This document shows, piece after piece, positions 41,332 to 50,888 of a stretch of 64,000 bases of DNA. A model generated the notes under the pieces. That model made no database searches and was not told the origin of the DNA. It saw nothing but the letters and a program-made list of their open reading frames with translations. Each line of letters starts with the position of its first letter. Within the stretch, counting starts at the first letter, position 1. The position numbers and the translations under genes are program-made. Source of the stretch: Betaproteobacteria bacterium (GTDB lineage: Bacteria; Pseudomonadota; Gammaproteobacteria; Burkholderiales; Usitatibacteraceae); the NCBI GenBank assembly GCA_016720855.1, contig JADKJU010000002.1:62001-126000 (forward strand), given 5' to 3'.

Positions 41332-43941
41332 ATGGACTCCCAATACCACCCGAAGACCCTCGAACCGGCCGTGCAGAAGGAGTGGGCCGACACCAGGGCC
41401 TTTGTCGCACCCGACGCCTCCGCCAGGCCCAAGTACTACAACGTGGGCATGCTCCCCTATCCGTCGGGGAAGCTGCACATGGGGCACGTGCGCAACTACT
41501 CGATCAACGACGCGCTTTGCCATTTCCTGCGCATGAAGGGTTTCAACGTCCTGCAGCCGATGGGCTGGGATGCGTTCGGACTGCCTGCCGAGAACGCCGC
41601 GATGGCCAACGGCGTGCCGCCCGCGAAGTGGACGTGGGACAACATCGCGTACATGAAGAAGCAGCTCCAGTCCCTGGGCTTTGCCATCGACTGGACGCGC
41701 GAGCTGGCCACCTGCTCCCCGGACTACTACCGCTGGAACCAGTGGCTCTTCCTGCGCATGCGCGAGAAGGGCATCGCCTACAAGAAGACGGGCACCGTCA
41801 ACTGGGACCCGGTCGACCAGACCGTGCTCGCCAACGAGCAGGTGATCGACGGCAAGGGCTGGCGCACCGGCGCCACGGTGGAAAAGCGCGAGATTCCCAT
41901 GTGGTACCTGCGCATCTCGCAGTACGCCGACGAGCTGGTGGATGCGCTCGACGGCCTGGGCTGGCCCGAGCAGGTGAAGCAGATGCAGCGCAACTGGATC
42001 GGCCGCTCCCGCGGCGTCGAGTTCACGCTGCCCTATGACGCCGAGACGGCGCGGCGCATGGCGGATGGCAAACGCGGCCTCAAGGTCTTCACCACGCGCG
42101 CCGACACGGTCATGGGCATCACCTTCGCCGCCGTCGCTGCCGAGCATCCGCTCGCCGCCGAGGCCGCCAGGGGCAACGCGAAGCTCTCCGCCTTCATCGA
42201 GGAGTGCAAGAAAGGCGGCGTGATGGAGGCCGAGCTTGCCACGATGGAGAAGAAGGGCATGCCCACGGGCCTCTTCGTCCTGCACCCTTTCTCGGGCGAC
42301 AAGGTCGAAGTCTGGGTCGGCAACTACGTGCTCATGGGGTACGGCGAGGGCGCGGTGATGGCGGTGCCCGGCCACGACGAGCGCGACTTCGCCTTCGCGA
42401 AGCAGTACGGGTTGCCCATCGCGCAGGTGATCGACGTGGACGCGCAGCCCTATTCCACCGACGCGTGGCAGCCGTGGTACGAGGCGCCGGGCGTCAACGT
42501 GAATTCCGGCAAGTACGATGGCCTCGCGCAGCCGGCTGCCATCGACGCGGTGGCCGCGGACCTCGAGGCGGCGGGGCTGGGCGAGAAGCGCGTGCAGTTC
42601 CGGCTTCGCGACTGGGGCGTCTCGCGCCAGCGCTACTGGGGCACGCCCATCCCCATCGTGCACTGCCCGAAGTGCGGCGACGTGGCCGTCCCCGACGACC
42701 AGCTTCCCGTGATCCTTCCCGAAGACCTCGTCCCTGACGGCTCCGGAAGCCCCCTCGCCAAGTCGCCGGCGTTCTACCAGTGCAAGTGCCCGGCCTGCGG
42801 CGCCGACGCAAGGCGCGAGACGGACACCCTGGACACCTTCGTCGACTCGTCGTGGTATTTCATGCGCTACACCTGCCCCGGCGCGACGACGATGGTGGAC
42901 GGGCGCGCCGACTACTGGATGCCGATGGACCAGTACATCGGCGGCATCGAGCACGCGATCCTTCACCTCCTGTACGCGCGCTTCTGGACCAAGGTGATGC
43001 GCGACATGGGGCTGGTGAAGGTCGACGAGCCGTTCAGGAACCTCCTCACGCAGGGCATGGTGCTCAACCACATCTTCTCGCGCCGCACGGACAAGGGCGG
43101 CATTGCCTACTTCGCGCCCGAGGAGATCGAGGTCAAGGCGGACGAGGACGGAAGGATCACGGGCGCCACGCTCAAGGCCGACGGCAAGCCCGTGGAGTAC
43201 GGCGGCATCGGCACCATGTCGAAGTCGAAGCGAAACGGCGTCGACCCGCAGGACCTCATCGACCGCTACGGTGCCGACACGGCGCGGCTCTACGTGATGT
43301 TCGCGAGCCCGCCCACCGACACCATCCTCTGGTCGGACACCTCGGTCGAGGGCTCGTTCCGGTTCCTGAAGCGCGTGTGGAAGCTCGTGCACGACCATCT
43401 CGCCGCCGGCGCGCCGGTCGACTCCGGGATGCAGGGCGAGCTGCCGAAGGAACTCAGGGACCTGCGCTTCAAGCTGCACAAGACCATCGACAAGGTGGGC
43501 GATGACTACGGCCGGCGCCTGCAGTTCAATACGGCCATTGCCGCGGTGATGGAGCTGCTGAACGCGCTCACCGATATCAGGGAGTCCTCCGCGGCCGCAC
43601 GCGCGGTGGCGCAGGAAGTGCTCGAGAACGCGGTGCTGCTCCTGTCGCCCGTCGTCCCGCACATCGCCACCGCGCTCTGGGCCGAGCTGCGTCCCGGCAC
43701 GCGCCTCCTGGACCAGCCCTGGCCCGCGGCCGACAAGGCGGCGCTTGTGCAGGACACGATCGAGCTGGTGGTGCAGGTGAATGGCAAGCTGCGCGGACAC
43801 GTTTCCGTGCCCGCCACGGCATCGAAGGAGGAGATCGAGAGGATCGCCCTCGCGAGCGAGGCGGCGGTGAAGTTCATGGAGGGCAAGCCCGCGAAGAAGG
43901 TCGTCGTGGTGCCCGGCCGCCTGGTGAACATCGTTGTCTAG
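41332..43941 (+). CDS. leuS: Leucyl-tRNA synthetase
   Basis: An 869-residue class Ia synthetase charging tRNA-Leu. The HIGH-type motif is PYPSGKLHMGHVRNY, the KMSKS motif is TMSKSKRNG. The CP1 editing domain carries FTTRADTVMG and GHDERDFAFAKQYGLPI. Cysteine pairs CPKCG and CKCPACG mark the zinc-domain region. Length and order are standard. It heads the run leuS-lptE-holA and overlaps lptE by eight bases. Confidence 0.97.
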   Translation: MDSQYHPKTLEPAVQKEWADTRAFVAPDASARPKYYNVGMLPYPSGKLHMGHVRNYSINDALCHFLRMKGFNVLQPMGWDAFGLPAENAAMANGVPPAKWTWDNIAYMKKQLQSLGFAIDWTRELATCSPDYYRWNQWLFLRMREKGIAYKKTGTVNWDPVDQTVLANEQVIDGKGWRTGATVEKREIPMWYLRISQYADELVDALDGLGWPEQVKQMQRNWIGRSRGVEFTLPYDAETARRMADGKRGLKVFTTRADTVMGITFAAVAAEHPLAAEAARGNAKLSAFIEECKKGGVMEAELATMEKKGMPTGLFVLHPFSGDKVEVWVGNYVLMGYGEGAVMAVPGHDERDFAFAKQYGLPIAQVIDVDAQPYSTDAWQPWYEAPGVNVNSGKYDGLAQPAAIDAVAADLEAAGLGEKRVQFRLRDWGVSRQRYWGTPIPIVHCPKCGDVAVPDDQLPVILPEDLVPDGSGSPLAKSPAFYQCKCPACGADARRETDTLDTFVDSSWYFMRYTCPGATTMVDGRADYWMPMDQYIGGIEHAILHLLYARFWTKVMRDMGLVKVDEPFRNLLTQGMVLNHIFSRRTDKGGIAYFAPEEIEVKADEDGRITGATLKADGKPVEYGGIGTMSKSKRNGVDPQDLIDRYGADTARLYVMFASPPTDTILWSDTSVEGSFRFLKRVWKLVHDHLAAGAPVDSGMQGELPKELRDLRFKLHKTIDKVGDDYGRRLQFNTAIAAVMELLNALTDIRESSAAARAVAQEVLENAVLLLSPVVPHIATALWAELRPGTRLLDQPWPAADKAALVQDTIELVVQVNGKLRGHVSVPATASKEEIERIALASEAAVKFMEGKPAKKVVVVPGRLVNIVV

Positions 43942-44425
43942 GCCGGCCGCCGCCCTGCTCTGCCTGATGCTGTCCGCTTGCGGCTTCCAGCTTCGCGGCG
44001 ACACGGCCACGGGACTCAAGTCGCTCTACCTGTCTACTGCCGCGTCCTCGCAGGTGGCCGTCGAGATCCGCCACCAGCTTTCGGGCGGCCCCACGAAGCT
44101 GGTCACGACCCCAAAGGACGCAGAGGCGCACCTGCGCATTCTCTCCGAGAGCACGGAGAAGATCATCCAGACCCTGACCGGCGCGGGGCGCGTGTTCGAC
44201 TATCGGCTGCGCCTGAAGGTGGGGTACCAGGTGACGGATGCCGCCGAGAAGCCGCTCATCGAACCCACCGAGATCGAGCTGTGGCGCATCGTCACCTACT
44301 CGGAATCCGCGCCGCTCGCGAAGGAGGCGGAGGAGCAGTTCCTCTACGTCGACATGCGCGTCGAGGCCGCCTCCCGGATCCTTCGCCGCATCGCCGTCGC
44401 ACGCGCCAACGCGCCGCCGCGATGA
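43934..44425 (+). CDS. lptE: LPS-assembly lipoprotein LptE
   Basis: A 163-residue lipoprotein with lipobox LSAC (Cys at about residue 16) followed by GFQLRGDT, the typical start of LptE/RlpB. It plugs the LptD barrel to insert LPS into the outer membrane. The start is TTG at 43934, overlapping the leuS end; its stop overlaps the holA ATG (ATGA). Location between leuS and holA is diagnostic. Confidence 0.92.
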   Translation: MSRPAAALLCLMLSACGFQLRGDTATGLKSLYLSTAASSQVAVEIRHQLSGGPTKLVTTPKDAEAHLRILSESTEKIIQTLTGAGRVFDYRLRLKVGYQVTDAAEKPLIEPTEIELWRIVTYSESAPLAKEAEEQFLYVDMRVEAASRILRRIAVARANAPPR

Positions 44426-45420
44426 AGATCGCCACCCGCCAGCTCGCGCAGCACCTGAAGAAGGGCCTGGCGCCCCTCTACGCCGTGCACGGCGCGGAGG
44501 CGCTGCTCGCGCTCGAGGCGGGCGACGCCATCCGCACGGCTGCCCGGAAGGCAGGCTGCACCGAGCGAGAAGTCTTCACGTCGGAGCAGGGCGCGGACTG
44601 GTCGAAGCTCACCGCATCCGCCGCCAACCTGTCGCTCTTCGCCTCGAAGAAGCTCCTCGAGATCCGCATCCCGACGGGCAAGCCCGGCATCGAGGGCGGC
44701 CGCGCGATCGAGGCGCTTTGCGCGCGCCTGCCCGAGGACACCGTGGTGCTCGTGATGCTTCCGCAGCTCGATTGGCAGCAGTTCAAGACCGCGTGGTTCG
44801 GTGCCCTCGAGGGCGCGGGCACGGTGGTGGAAGCCAGGGCCATCTCGCGCGAGGAGCTGCCCCAGTGGCTGGCCGAGCGCCTGGCCACGCAGCAGCAGAG
44901 CGCCCGCCTGGAGACGCTCGAATGGATGGCCGACCGGGTGGAGGGCAACCTGCTCGCGGCCAGGCAGGAGGTGCAAAAGCTCGCTCTCCTGCTACCCGCC
45001 GGTGAGATCTCCCTCGAGGCCATCCGCGAAGCGGTGACCGACGTATCGCGCTTCGAGCGCGACGGCCTCATGGAGGCGATCCACGAGGCCGACGAGGGCC
45101 GGATCGTGCGCGCCGTCGATTCGCTGGAGGCCGAAGGCGAGCCCCTGCCGCTCCTCCTGTGGGCCCTCACCGAGGAGCTTCGCCTCATGATGCAGCTGTC
45201 GGGGGGCGAGCGCCCGCGCCGCTTTCTCGATCCCGATCGCGTGCAACGCATCCAGCGCACCGCGCGCAAGCACGACGCCGCATCCTTCGACCGGCAACTC
45301 TTGCGAGCGCACCGGATTGACCGCATGATCAAGGGCGTAGAAACGGGCGACGCGTGGGAGGAGATCCTCGAGCTGTCCCTCGCGCTTGCCGGCAAGCCTG
45401 CGCTGCGGGCCGTGGCGTGA
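44422..45420 (+). CDS. holA: DNA polymerase III subunit delta
   Basis: A 332-residue clamp-loader delta subunit that opens the beta clamp. It starts MKIATRQLAQHLKKGLAPLYAVHGAEALL, with LLEIRIPTGKPG in the middle and the C-terminal collar helices (LLLWALTEELRLMMQL). It is coupled to lptE by a four-base overlap. Confidence 0.93.
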   Translation: MKIATRQLAQHLKKGLAPLYAVHGAEALLALEAGDAIRTAARKAGCTEREVFTSEQGADWSKLTASAANLSLFASKKLLEIRIPTGKPGIEGGRAIEALCARLPEDTVVLVMLPQLDWQQFKTAWFGALEGAGTVVEARAISREELPQWLAERLATQQQSARLETLEWMADRVEGNLLAARQEVQKLALLLPAGEISLEAIREAVTDVSRFERDGLMEAIHEADEGRIVRAVDSLEAEGEPLPLLLWALTEELRLMMQLSGGERPRRFLDPDRVQRIQRTARKHDAASFDRQLLRAHRIDRMIKGVETGDAWEEILELSLALAGKPALRAVA

Positions 45421-45428
45421 AAGAACCC

Positions 45429-46748
45429 ATGAACGACCTGGACACCAGCAACGACGCGCAGGCCCTCGTCTCCGCTCTGGGCCAATCGGCCCGCGAGGCG
45501 AGCCGGTTTCTCGCGCGCGCCGGCACCGCCGCCAAGAACCACGCCCTCGAAGTCGCGGCCGATTGCCTCGTCGATCGCGAAAAGACGATCCTCGCGGCCA
45601 ATGCCCGCGACGTGAAAGCGGCGCGGCGCGGGAGCGACGGCACCGGCAATCGGACGAACGGCGCCGACGACGCCTTCATCGACCGCCTCAAGCTGACGGC
45701 CAAGGCGATCGAGGAGATGGCCGAGGGGCTGCACCAGGTCGCGAAGCTGCCCGACCCGGTGGGAGAGATCACCGACTTGCGCTACCGCCCCTCCGGCATC
45801 CAGGTGGGCCGCATGCGCGTGCCGCTGGGCGTGGTGGGCATCATCTACGAGTCGCGCCCCGACGTGACGGCAGACGCGGGCGCTCTGTGCCTGAAGAGCG
45901 GCAACGCGGCCATCCTGCGCGGCGGAAGCGAAGCCCTGCACTCCAACCAGGCCATTGCCGCCTGCCTGCACCTGGGCCTGAAGGCCGCAGGCCTGCCGGA
46001 GACGGCGATCCAGCTCGTGGGTACCACGGACCGCGCAGCCGTCGGCGAACTCATCACGGCGGAAAAGTACGTGGACGTGATCGTGCCGCGCGGCGGCAAG
46101 AGCCTCATCGAGCGCATCTCGAAGGAGGCACGGGTGCCCGTCATCAAGCATCTCGACGGCGTTTGCCACGTGTACATCGACGCGAGCGCCGATCCCCTGA
46201 AGGCTCTTGCCATCGTCGAGAACGCCAAGACCCAGCGCTACGGCACCTGCAACACGATGGAGACGCTCCTCGTCGCGCAGCCGGTGGCGGCCGTGGTGCT
46301 GCCGGCCATCGGAAGAATGTTCGCGCAGAAGGGCGTGGAGATGCGCGCCTGTCCCGAGTCCAGGGCGATACTCGAGGGCGCGGGCGTGACGGGCGTGAAG
46401 GACGCCGCCGAGGAAGACTGGTACGCCGAGTACCTCGCGCCCATCGTCGCCATCGCGACCCTGCCCGGCCTCGAGGAGGCCATCGCGCACATCGCGAAGT
46501 TCGGCTCGCAGCACACCGATGCCATCGTCACCCAGGACTGGGGGCGCGCGCAGCGGTTCCTGCGCGAGGTCGATTCCGCCTCCGTCATCGTGAACGCCTC
46601 GACCCGCTTCGCCGACGGCTTCGAGTACGGCCTCGGGGCCGAGATCGGCATCTCCACCAACAAGCTCCACGCGCGCGGCCCCGTCGGGCTCGAGGGGCTC
46701 ACGTCGCAGAAATGGATCGTGCTCGGCGACGGACATGTCCGCGGCTGA
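45429..46748 (+). CDS. proA: Gamma-glutamyl phosphate reductase
   Basis: A 439-residue enzyme making glutamate semialdehyde in proline synthesis. It shows RMRVPLGVVGIIYESRPDVTADAGALCLKSGNA, the PRGGKSLIERI segment and the catalytic Cys in RYGTCNTMETLLV. The ATG at 45429 is eight bases after holA; its end overlaps nadD by 14 bp. proC lies elsewhere in the window at 55722. Confidence 0.95.
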   Translation: MNDLDTSNDAQALVSALGQSAREASRFLARAGTAAKNHALEVAADCLVDREKTILAANARDVKAARRGSDGTGNRTNGADDAFIDRLKLTAKAIEEMAEGLHQVAKLPDPVGEITDLRYRPSGIQVGRMRVPLGVVGIIYESRPDVTADAGALCLKSGNAAILRGGSEALHSNQAIAACLHLGLKAAGLPETAIQLVGTTDRAAVGELITAEKYVDVIVPRGGKSLIERISKEARVPVIKHLDGVCHVYIDASADPLKALAIVENAKTQRYGTCNTMETLLVAQPVAAVVLPAIGRMFAQKGVEMRACPESRAILEGAGVTGVKDAAEEDWYAEYLAPIVAIATLPGLEEAIAHIAKFGSQHTDAIVTQDWGRAQRFLREVDSASVIVNASTRFADGFEYGLGAEIGISTNKLHARGPVGLEGLTSQKWIVLGDGHVRG

Positions 46749-47430
46749 CCGGTTGGCTTCCCCCCTCGGCCTCTTCGGCGGCACCTTCGACCCGGTTCAC
46801 TTCGGGCACCTGCGGCTCGCCGCCGAAGTGCGGGACGCCTTCCGCCTCGAGCGCGTCGTGTTCCTGCCGGCCGGGCACCCGTGGCAGCGCTCCCGCGACA
46901 CGTTCGCAAGCGGCGCCGACCGCGTGGCGATGCTGCAGGCAGCCATCGCGGGCGAGGCCACCTTCGCCGTGGACGACCGCGAGGTGCGCCGCGAGGGCCC
47001 CACCTACAGCGTGGATACGCTCGGGGAATTCCGCCGCGAGTGCGGCCCCGATCGGCCGCTCGTGTTCCTGTGCGGCACGGACGCCTTCGCGCGCGTCGAG
47101 ACCTGGCACCGATGGGAGTCGCTCTTCGACCTCGCGCACTTCGCCGTCGCCGTGCGGGCCGGCGACCCCGAGTGGCATTCCCGCGGCCCCGGCGCGATTC
47201 CCCGGTCCCTGTGGCCGCGCGTGACGATGGGCCTGAAGGACGTCCTCGGCACGCCCGCCGGGCGGATCATGACCTTTGCCATGACGCCGCTCGCCATCTC
47301 TTCCACCGCCATCCGCGGCCTCGTGCAGGCCGCAGCATCCATCCGCTACCTCACACCCGACCCCGTGGTCGATTACATCCACCAGCACCAGCTCTACGGA
47401 ACCCGAGGGTTCCCGGCGACGCTGGAATAG
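46735..47430 (+). CDS. nadD: Nicotinate-nucleotide adenylyltransferase
   Basis: A 231-residue nucleotidyltransferase of NAD synthesis. The substrate loop GLFGGTFDPVHFGHL and the ISSTAIR motif near the end are the family signatures. It overlaps the end of proA, and rsfS follows after eight bases, the usual nadD-rsfS order. Confidence 0.95.
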   Translation: MSAADRLASPLGLFGGTFDPVHFGHLRLAAEVRDAFRLERVVFLPAGHPWQRSRDTFASGADRVAMLQAAIAGEATFAVDDREVRREGPTYSVDTLGEFRRECGPDRPLVFLCGTDAFARVETWHRWESLFDLAHFAVAVRAGDPEWHSRGPGAIPRSLWPRVTMGLKDVLGTPAGRIMTFAMTPLAISSTAIRGLVQAAASIRYLTPDPVVDYIHQHQLYGTRGFPATLE

Positions 47431-47438
47431 ACGAAAAC

Positions 47439-47993
47439 ATGACCCGCCAACTGACCACCCTTGCCAAGAAGAAACTCGTCGTCGCCGCCCTCGAAGACAT
47501 CAAGGCCCGCGACATCCTTGCGATCGACGTGAGGAAAATAACCTCCATGTTCGACTGGATCGTGGTCGCGAGCGCCGACTCCGCCCGCCAGACCAAGGCC
47601 CTCGCCCGCCATGTGCGCGACAAGCTGAAGGAGGCCGGCTGCGCCATCATCGGCACCGAGGGGGAGGAAGGCGCCGAGTGGGTGCTGGTGGACTCCGGCG
47701 ACATCGTGACGCACGTCATGCAGCCGGCGATTCGCACCTACTACAACCTCGAGGAACTCTGGGGCGAGGGCAAGTTCGACCGGCCGGCCAATCCCGGCTC
47801 CCAGGCAGTCCAGCGCCTGCCGAAGGCGTCGGAGGAAGACGTGCCGACGCTACCCCACGAGAGACCGAAAACCCGGAAAACCTCCGCAGCGCGATCGCGC
47901 AAGGCCGCGCCGGCTTCCGGCAAGGCGCCGCGAGCGCGCGCAACCGCCACCCCGGGCGCCAAGCGCCCCCGGCGCCGCAAGCCATCCGCCTGA
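47439..47993 (+). CDS. rsfS: Ribosome silencing factor RsfS with long basic tail
   Basis: The first 115 residues are a complete RsfS/Iojap domain (ALEDIKARDILAIDVRKITSMFDWIVVASADSARQTKALARHV, then EWVLVDSGDIVTHVMQPAIRTYYNLEELW). RsfS binds ribosomal protein uL14 and blocks subunit joining in starvation. The 184-residue length is unusual: about 65 extra residues form a tail rich in Arg, Lys, Ala and Pro that looks disordered. rlmH starts directly after the stop. Confidence 0.93.
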   Translation: MTRQLTTLAKKKLVVAALEDIKARDILAIDVRKITSMFDWIVVASADSARQTKALARHVRDKLKEAGCAIIGTEGEEGAEWVLVDSGDIVTHVMQPAIRTYYNLEELWGEGKFDRPANPGSQAVQRLPKASEEDVPTLPHERPKTRKTSAARSRKAAPASGKAPRARATATPGAKRPRRRKPSA

Positions 47994-48464
47994 ATGCGCC
48001 TCACGATCATCTCGGTCGGCCACAAAATGCCCGCCTGGATCCAGTCGGGCTACCGCGAGTACGTGAAGCGCCTGCCTCCGGAGATGAAGGTCGAGCTGGT
48101 CGAGCTCAAGCCGGAGGACAGGACTTCCGGCAAGACAGTGGACAAGGCCAAGGCGCTGGAGGGCGAGCGCATTCTCGCCGCGATTCCGGAGGGCGCCACG
48201 GTCCTCGCGCTAGACGAGAAGGGCCGGATCGTCACCACGCCGGGCCTTTCGGTGATGCTCACCGGGTGGATGCGCGAAGGGGTCCATCCCGTCTTCGTGA
48301 TCGGCGGGGCGGACGGGCTCTCGGAAGGAGTCATCGAGCGCGCGGACAAGCTGGTCTCGCTCTCCGCGATGACGCTCCCGCACGGGCTCGCCAGGGTGAT
48401 CCTCGCCGAGCAGCTCTACCGTGCCTGGTCCATCCTCGCCAACCATCCGTACCATCGCGAGTAG
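47994..48464 (+). CDS. rlmH: 23S rRNA (pseudouridine1915-N3)-methyltransferase
   Basis: A 156-residue SPOUT methyltransferase acting on helix 69 of 23S rRNA. Signatures are MRLTIISVGHKMPAWIQSGYREYVKRLP, FVIGGADGLSEGV and LPHGLARVILAEQLYRAWSI with NHPYHRE at the end. It abuts rsfS without a gap, the conserved order. Confidence 0.96.
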   Translation: MRLTIISVGHKMPAWIQSGYREYVKRLPPEMKVELVELKPEDRTSGKTVDKAKALEGERILAAIPEGATVLALDEKGRIVTTPGLSVMLTGWMREGVHPVFVIGGADGLSEGVIERADKLVSLSAMTLPHGLARVILAEQLYRAWSILANHPYHRE

Positions 48465-48468
48465 GCCG

Positions 48469-49080
48469 ATGAGCGTCATCTACCTCGCGTCCCGAAGCCC
48501 CCGCCGCCGCGAACTGCTCGCGCAGATCGGCGTGCGGTTCGAGATGCTCCTCTTCCGCGAGGGCTCGAGGCAGGACTCCGATACGCTGGAGGACCCTTTT
48601 CCGGGCGAGCACGCCGACGACTATGTGCGGCGCGTGACGCGCCTGAAGGTGGAAGCCGCATGGCAGCGCGTGGTGTTGCGCAAGGGGCTGCGGCGCATGC
48701 CGGTGCTCGCCGCCGACACCACCGTTGCGCTGGCGAACGAAATGCTCGCCAAGCCCGTGGATGCCGCCGACGCGGCGCGCATGCTGCGCCTGCTCTCCGG
48801 CACGCGGCATCGCGTCCTCACCGCCGTCGCCGTGACCCTCGAGGGACGGATCGAGATGCGCGTGAGCGAGTCCCACGTCACCTTCTGCCCGCTGGACGAG
48901 GCGCGGATCGACGCCTACATCGCCTCGGGCGAGCCCTACGACAAGGCGGGCGGTTACGGCATCCAGGGGCGCGCCGGGGCGTTCGTGCAGCACCTGGAGG
49001 GCAGCTACAGCGCAGTCATGGGGCTGCCGCTTTTCGAGACCGGCGAACTTTTGCGAGAATTCGGATTGACCGTACCGTAA
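48469..49080 (+). CDS. maf: Maf family nucleotide pyrophosphatase
   Basis: A 203-residue Maf protein. It opens IYLASRSPRRRELLAQIG and carries VLAADTTVAL and YDKAGGYGIQGRAGAFVQHLEGSYSAVMGLPLFET. These enzymes hydrolyse dTTP, UTP and modified nucleotides. The ATG at 48469 is four bases after rlmH. Confidence 0.92.
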   Translation: MSVIYLASRSPRRRELLAQIGVRFEMLLFREGSRQDSDTLEDPFPGEHADDYVRRVTRLKVEAAWQRVVLRKGLRRMPVLAADTTVALANEMLAKPVDAADAARMLRLLSGTRHRVLTAVAVTLEGRIEMRVSESHVTFCPLDEARIDAYIASGEPYDKAGGYGIQGRAGAFVQHLEGSYSAVMGLPLFETGELLREFGLTVP

Positions 49081-49090
49081 GATGGGGGCG

Positions 49091-49278
49091 TAAACCTCTG
49101 GAACACGGATGAACACGGATAAAGGCAGATGAACACGGATTCTTCGGGATGGAGATGAGTCCGTCCTCCTGATCGATCTGCCGGGTGGGGTGGTGACATC
49201 GGGCACCAACGTCCCCGCGCCAGGCTTCATCCGTGTTCATCTGCCTTTATCCGTGTTCATCCGTGTTCCAGAGGTTTA
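49091..49278. repeat. 50-bp perfect inverted repeat element between maf and rng
   Basis: Arms 49091-49140 and 49229-49278 are perfect complements over 50 bp with an 88-bp spacer. Each arm is itself made of 10-bp units: gaacacggat twice, aaaggcagat, then gaacacggat. The spacer shows no gene. Similar 'tccgtgttcatccgtgttc' repeats are known as dispersed elements in several bacterial phyla. In RNA it would fold into a very stable stem between maf and rng. Confidence 0.9.
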
Positions 49279-49296
49279 CTCCTCCCGTGAGCCCCG

Positions 49297-50751
49297 ATGA
49301 ACGAGCAGATCCTCATCAACATCACCCCGCAGGAAACGCGGGTCGCGGTCACCGAGCAGGGCGCGGTGCAGGAGCTGCACATCGAGCGCGACTCCTCGCG
49401 CGGAATCGTGGGCAACATCTACCTCGGGCGCGTGTGCCGGGTGCTGCCCGGCATGCAGTCCGCATTCGTCGAGATCGGCCTGGCGCGCGCCGCCTTCCTG
49501 CACGTGGCCGACATCTGGATGGCGCGCAACAGCGACGGGCAACTCAAGCCGATCGAGAAGATCCTTTCGGAAGGGCAGACCCTGCTGGTGCAGGTGGTGA
49601 AGGACCCCATCGGCTCCAAGGGCGCACGCCTGTCCACCCAGGTCTCGATTGCGGGACGGCTCCTCGTCTACCTGCCGCAGGACCCGCACATCGGCATTTC
49701 CCAGCGCATCGAGGACGTTGCCGAGCGCGAAATCCTGCGCGAGAAAGTGCATTCCCTCATTCCCGAGGGCGAATCGGGCGGGTTCATCGTGCGCACCGTC
49801 GCGGAGACGGCGACCGACGCCGAGCTCAAGGCCGACATCGACTACCTGGTCACTCTCTGGACACAGATCCAGCAGGCCGCCACGACCGCAGCCCCGCAGG
49901 CGCTCCTTTACCTGGACCTCGCCCTCGCCGCGCGCGTGCTGCGCGACCTCGTCACCGACACCACCGAGCGCGTGGTCGTGGACTCGCGCGAGACCTTCCA
50001 CCGGCTCAGGGATTTCGCCGAGAAGTTCACGAGGAAGGCGCTCCCCGTCCTCGAGCACTATTCGGGGGAACGCCCGCTGTTCGACCTCTTCGCCGTCGAG
50101 GAGGAAATCGAGAAGGCGCTGGCGCGGCGCGTGGACCTGAAGAGCGGCGGCTATCTCATCATCGACCAGACCGAGGCCCTCACCACCGTGGACGTGAACA
50201 CCGGCGGCTTCGTCTCCGGTCGCTCGTTCGACGACACCATCTTCAAGACCAACCTGGAGGCCTCGCAGGCCATCGCGCGGCAGCTGCGGCTGCGCAACCT
50301 CGGCGGCATCATCATCGTCGACTTCATCGACATGGATACGCAGGAGCACCGCGACGCGGTGCTGGCGGAGTTCAGGAAGACGCTGGCCCGCGACCGCACG
50401 CGCGTCACCGTCAACGGGTTTTCCCAGCTGGGGCTCGTGGAGATGACGCGCAAGCGCACGCGCGAATCTCTCGCCCACGTCCTTTGCGAGCCGTGCCCGA
50501 CCTGCACCGGCCGGGGCGAACTGAAGACCGCGCAGACGATCTGCTACGAGATCCTGCGCGAGATCCTGCGCACCGAGCGGCAGTTCGGCGCCAAGGAGTA
50601 CCGCATCCTCGCCTCCCAGATGGTGATCGACATGTTCCTCGACGAGGAGGCGAACGCGCTCACCATGCTCGGCGACTTCATCGCCAAGCCCATCTCCATG
50701 CAGGTGGAAACCGCCTACAGCCAGGAACAGTACGACGTCATCCTGGTGTGA
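49297..50751 (+). CDS. rng: Ribonuclease G
   Basis: A 484-residue RNase E/G family endonuclease that matures 16S rRNA 5' ends. The S1 domain is at residues 35-120 (GNIYLGRVCRVLPGMQSAFVEIG). The catalytic core shows VDVNTGGFVSGRSFDDTIFKTNLEA and IIIVDFIDM, and the zinc-link region is CEPCPTCTGRG. The length matches RNase G and not RNase E. It ends at the split palindromic repeat. Confidence 0.95.
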   Translation: MNEQILINITPQETRVAVTEQGAVQELHIERDSSRGIVGNIYLGRVCRVLPGMQSAFVEIGLARAAFLHVADIWMARNSDGQLKPIEKILSEGQTLLVQVVKDPIGSKGARLSTQVSIAGRLLVYLPQDPHIGISQRIEDVAEREILREKVHSLIPEGESGGFIVRTVAETATDAELKADIDYLVTLWTQIQQAATTAAPQALLYLDLALAARVLRDLVTDTTERVVVDSRETFHRLRDFAEKFTRKALPVLEHYSGERPLFDLFAVEEEIEKALARRVDLKSGGYLIIDQTEALTTVDVNTGGFVSGRSFDDTIFKTNLEASQAIARQLRLRNLGGIIIVDFIDMDTQEHRDAVLAEFRKTLARDRTRVTVNGFSQLGLVEMTRKRTRESLAHVLCEPCPTCTGRGELKTAQTICYEILREILRTERQFGAKEYRILASQMVIDMFLDEEANALTMLGDFIAKPISMQVETAYSQEQYDVILV

Positions 50752-50792
50752 AAAAGGGGACAGACCCCTTTTCCTGAAACGGGGTCTGTCCC
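50751..50792. repeat. Dispersed palindromic repeat, copy 5, interrupted by an IS element
   Basis: AAAAAGGGGACAGACCCC, a short loop and CGGGGTCTGTCCC lie directly after rng. The final part of the right arm is displaced to 51644-51660 by the element at 50793-51643. The original unit stood between the convergent rng and dynamin-like genes. Confidence 0.88.
50782..50792. repeat. 11-bp target-site duplication, left copy
   Basis: GGGTCTGTCCC, repeated at 51644-51654 on the other side of the insertion. An 11-bp duplication fits the IS4 family. Confidence 0.85.
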
Positions 50793-50888
50793 ACTACTGT
50801 CCGGTTAACGTGACGGGGTGAGACAAAAATGTCTTATCTGACGAGACGTTACGGACGGGACGCCACGCGGCTGCGGGCGGGCGTGTGC

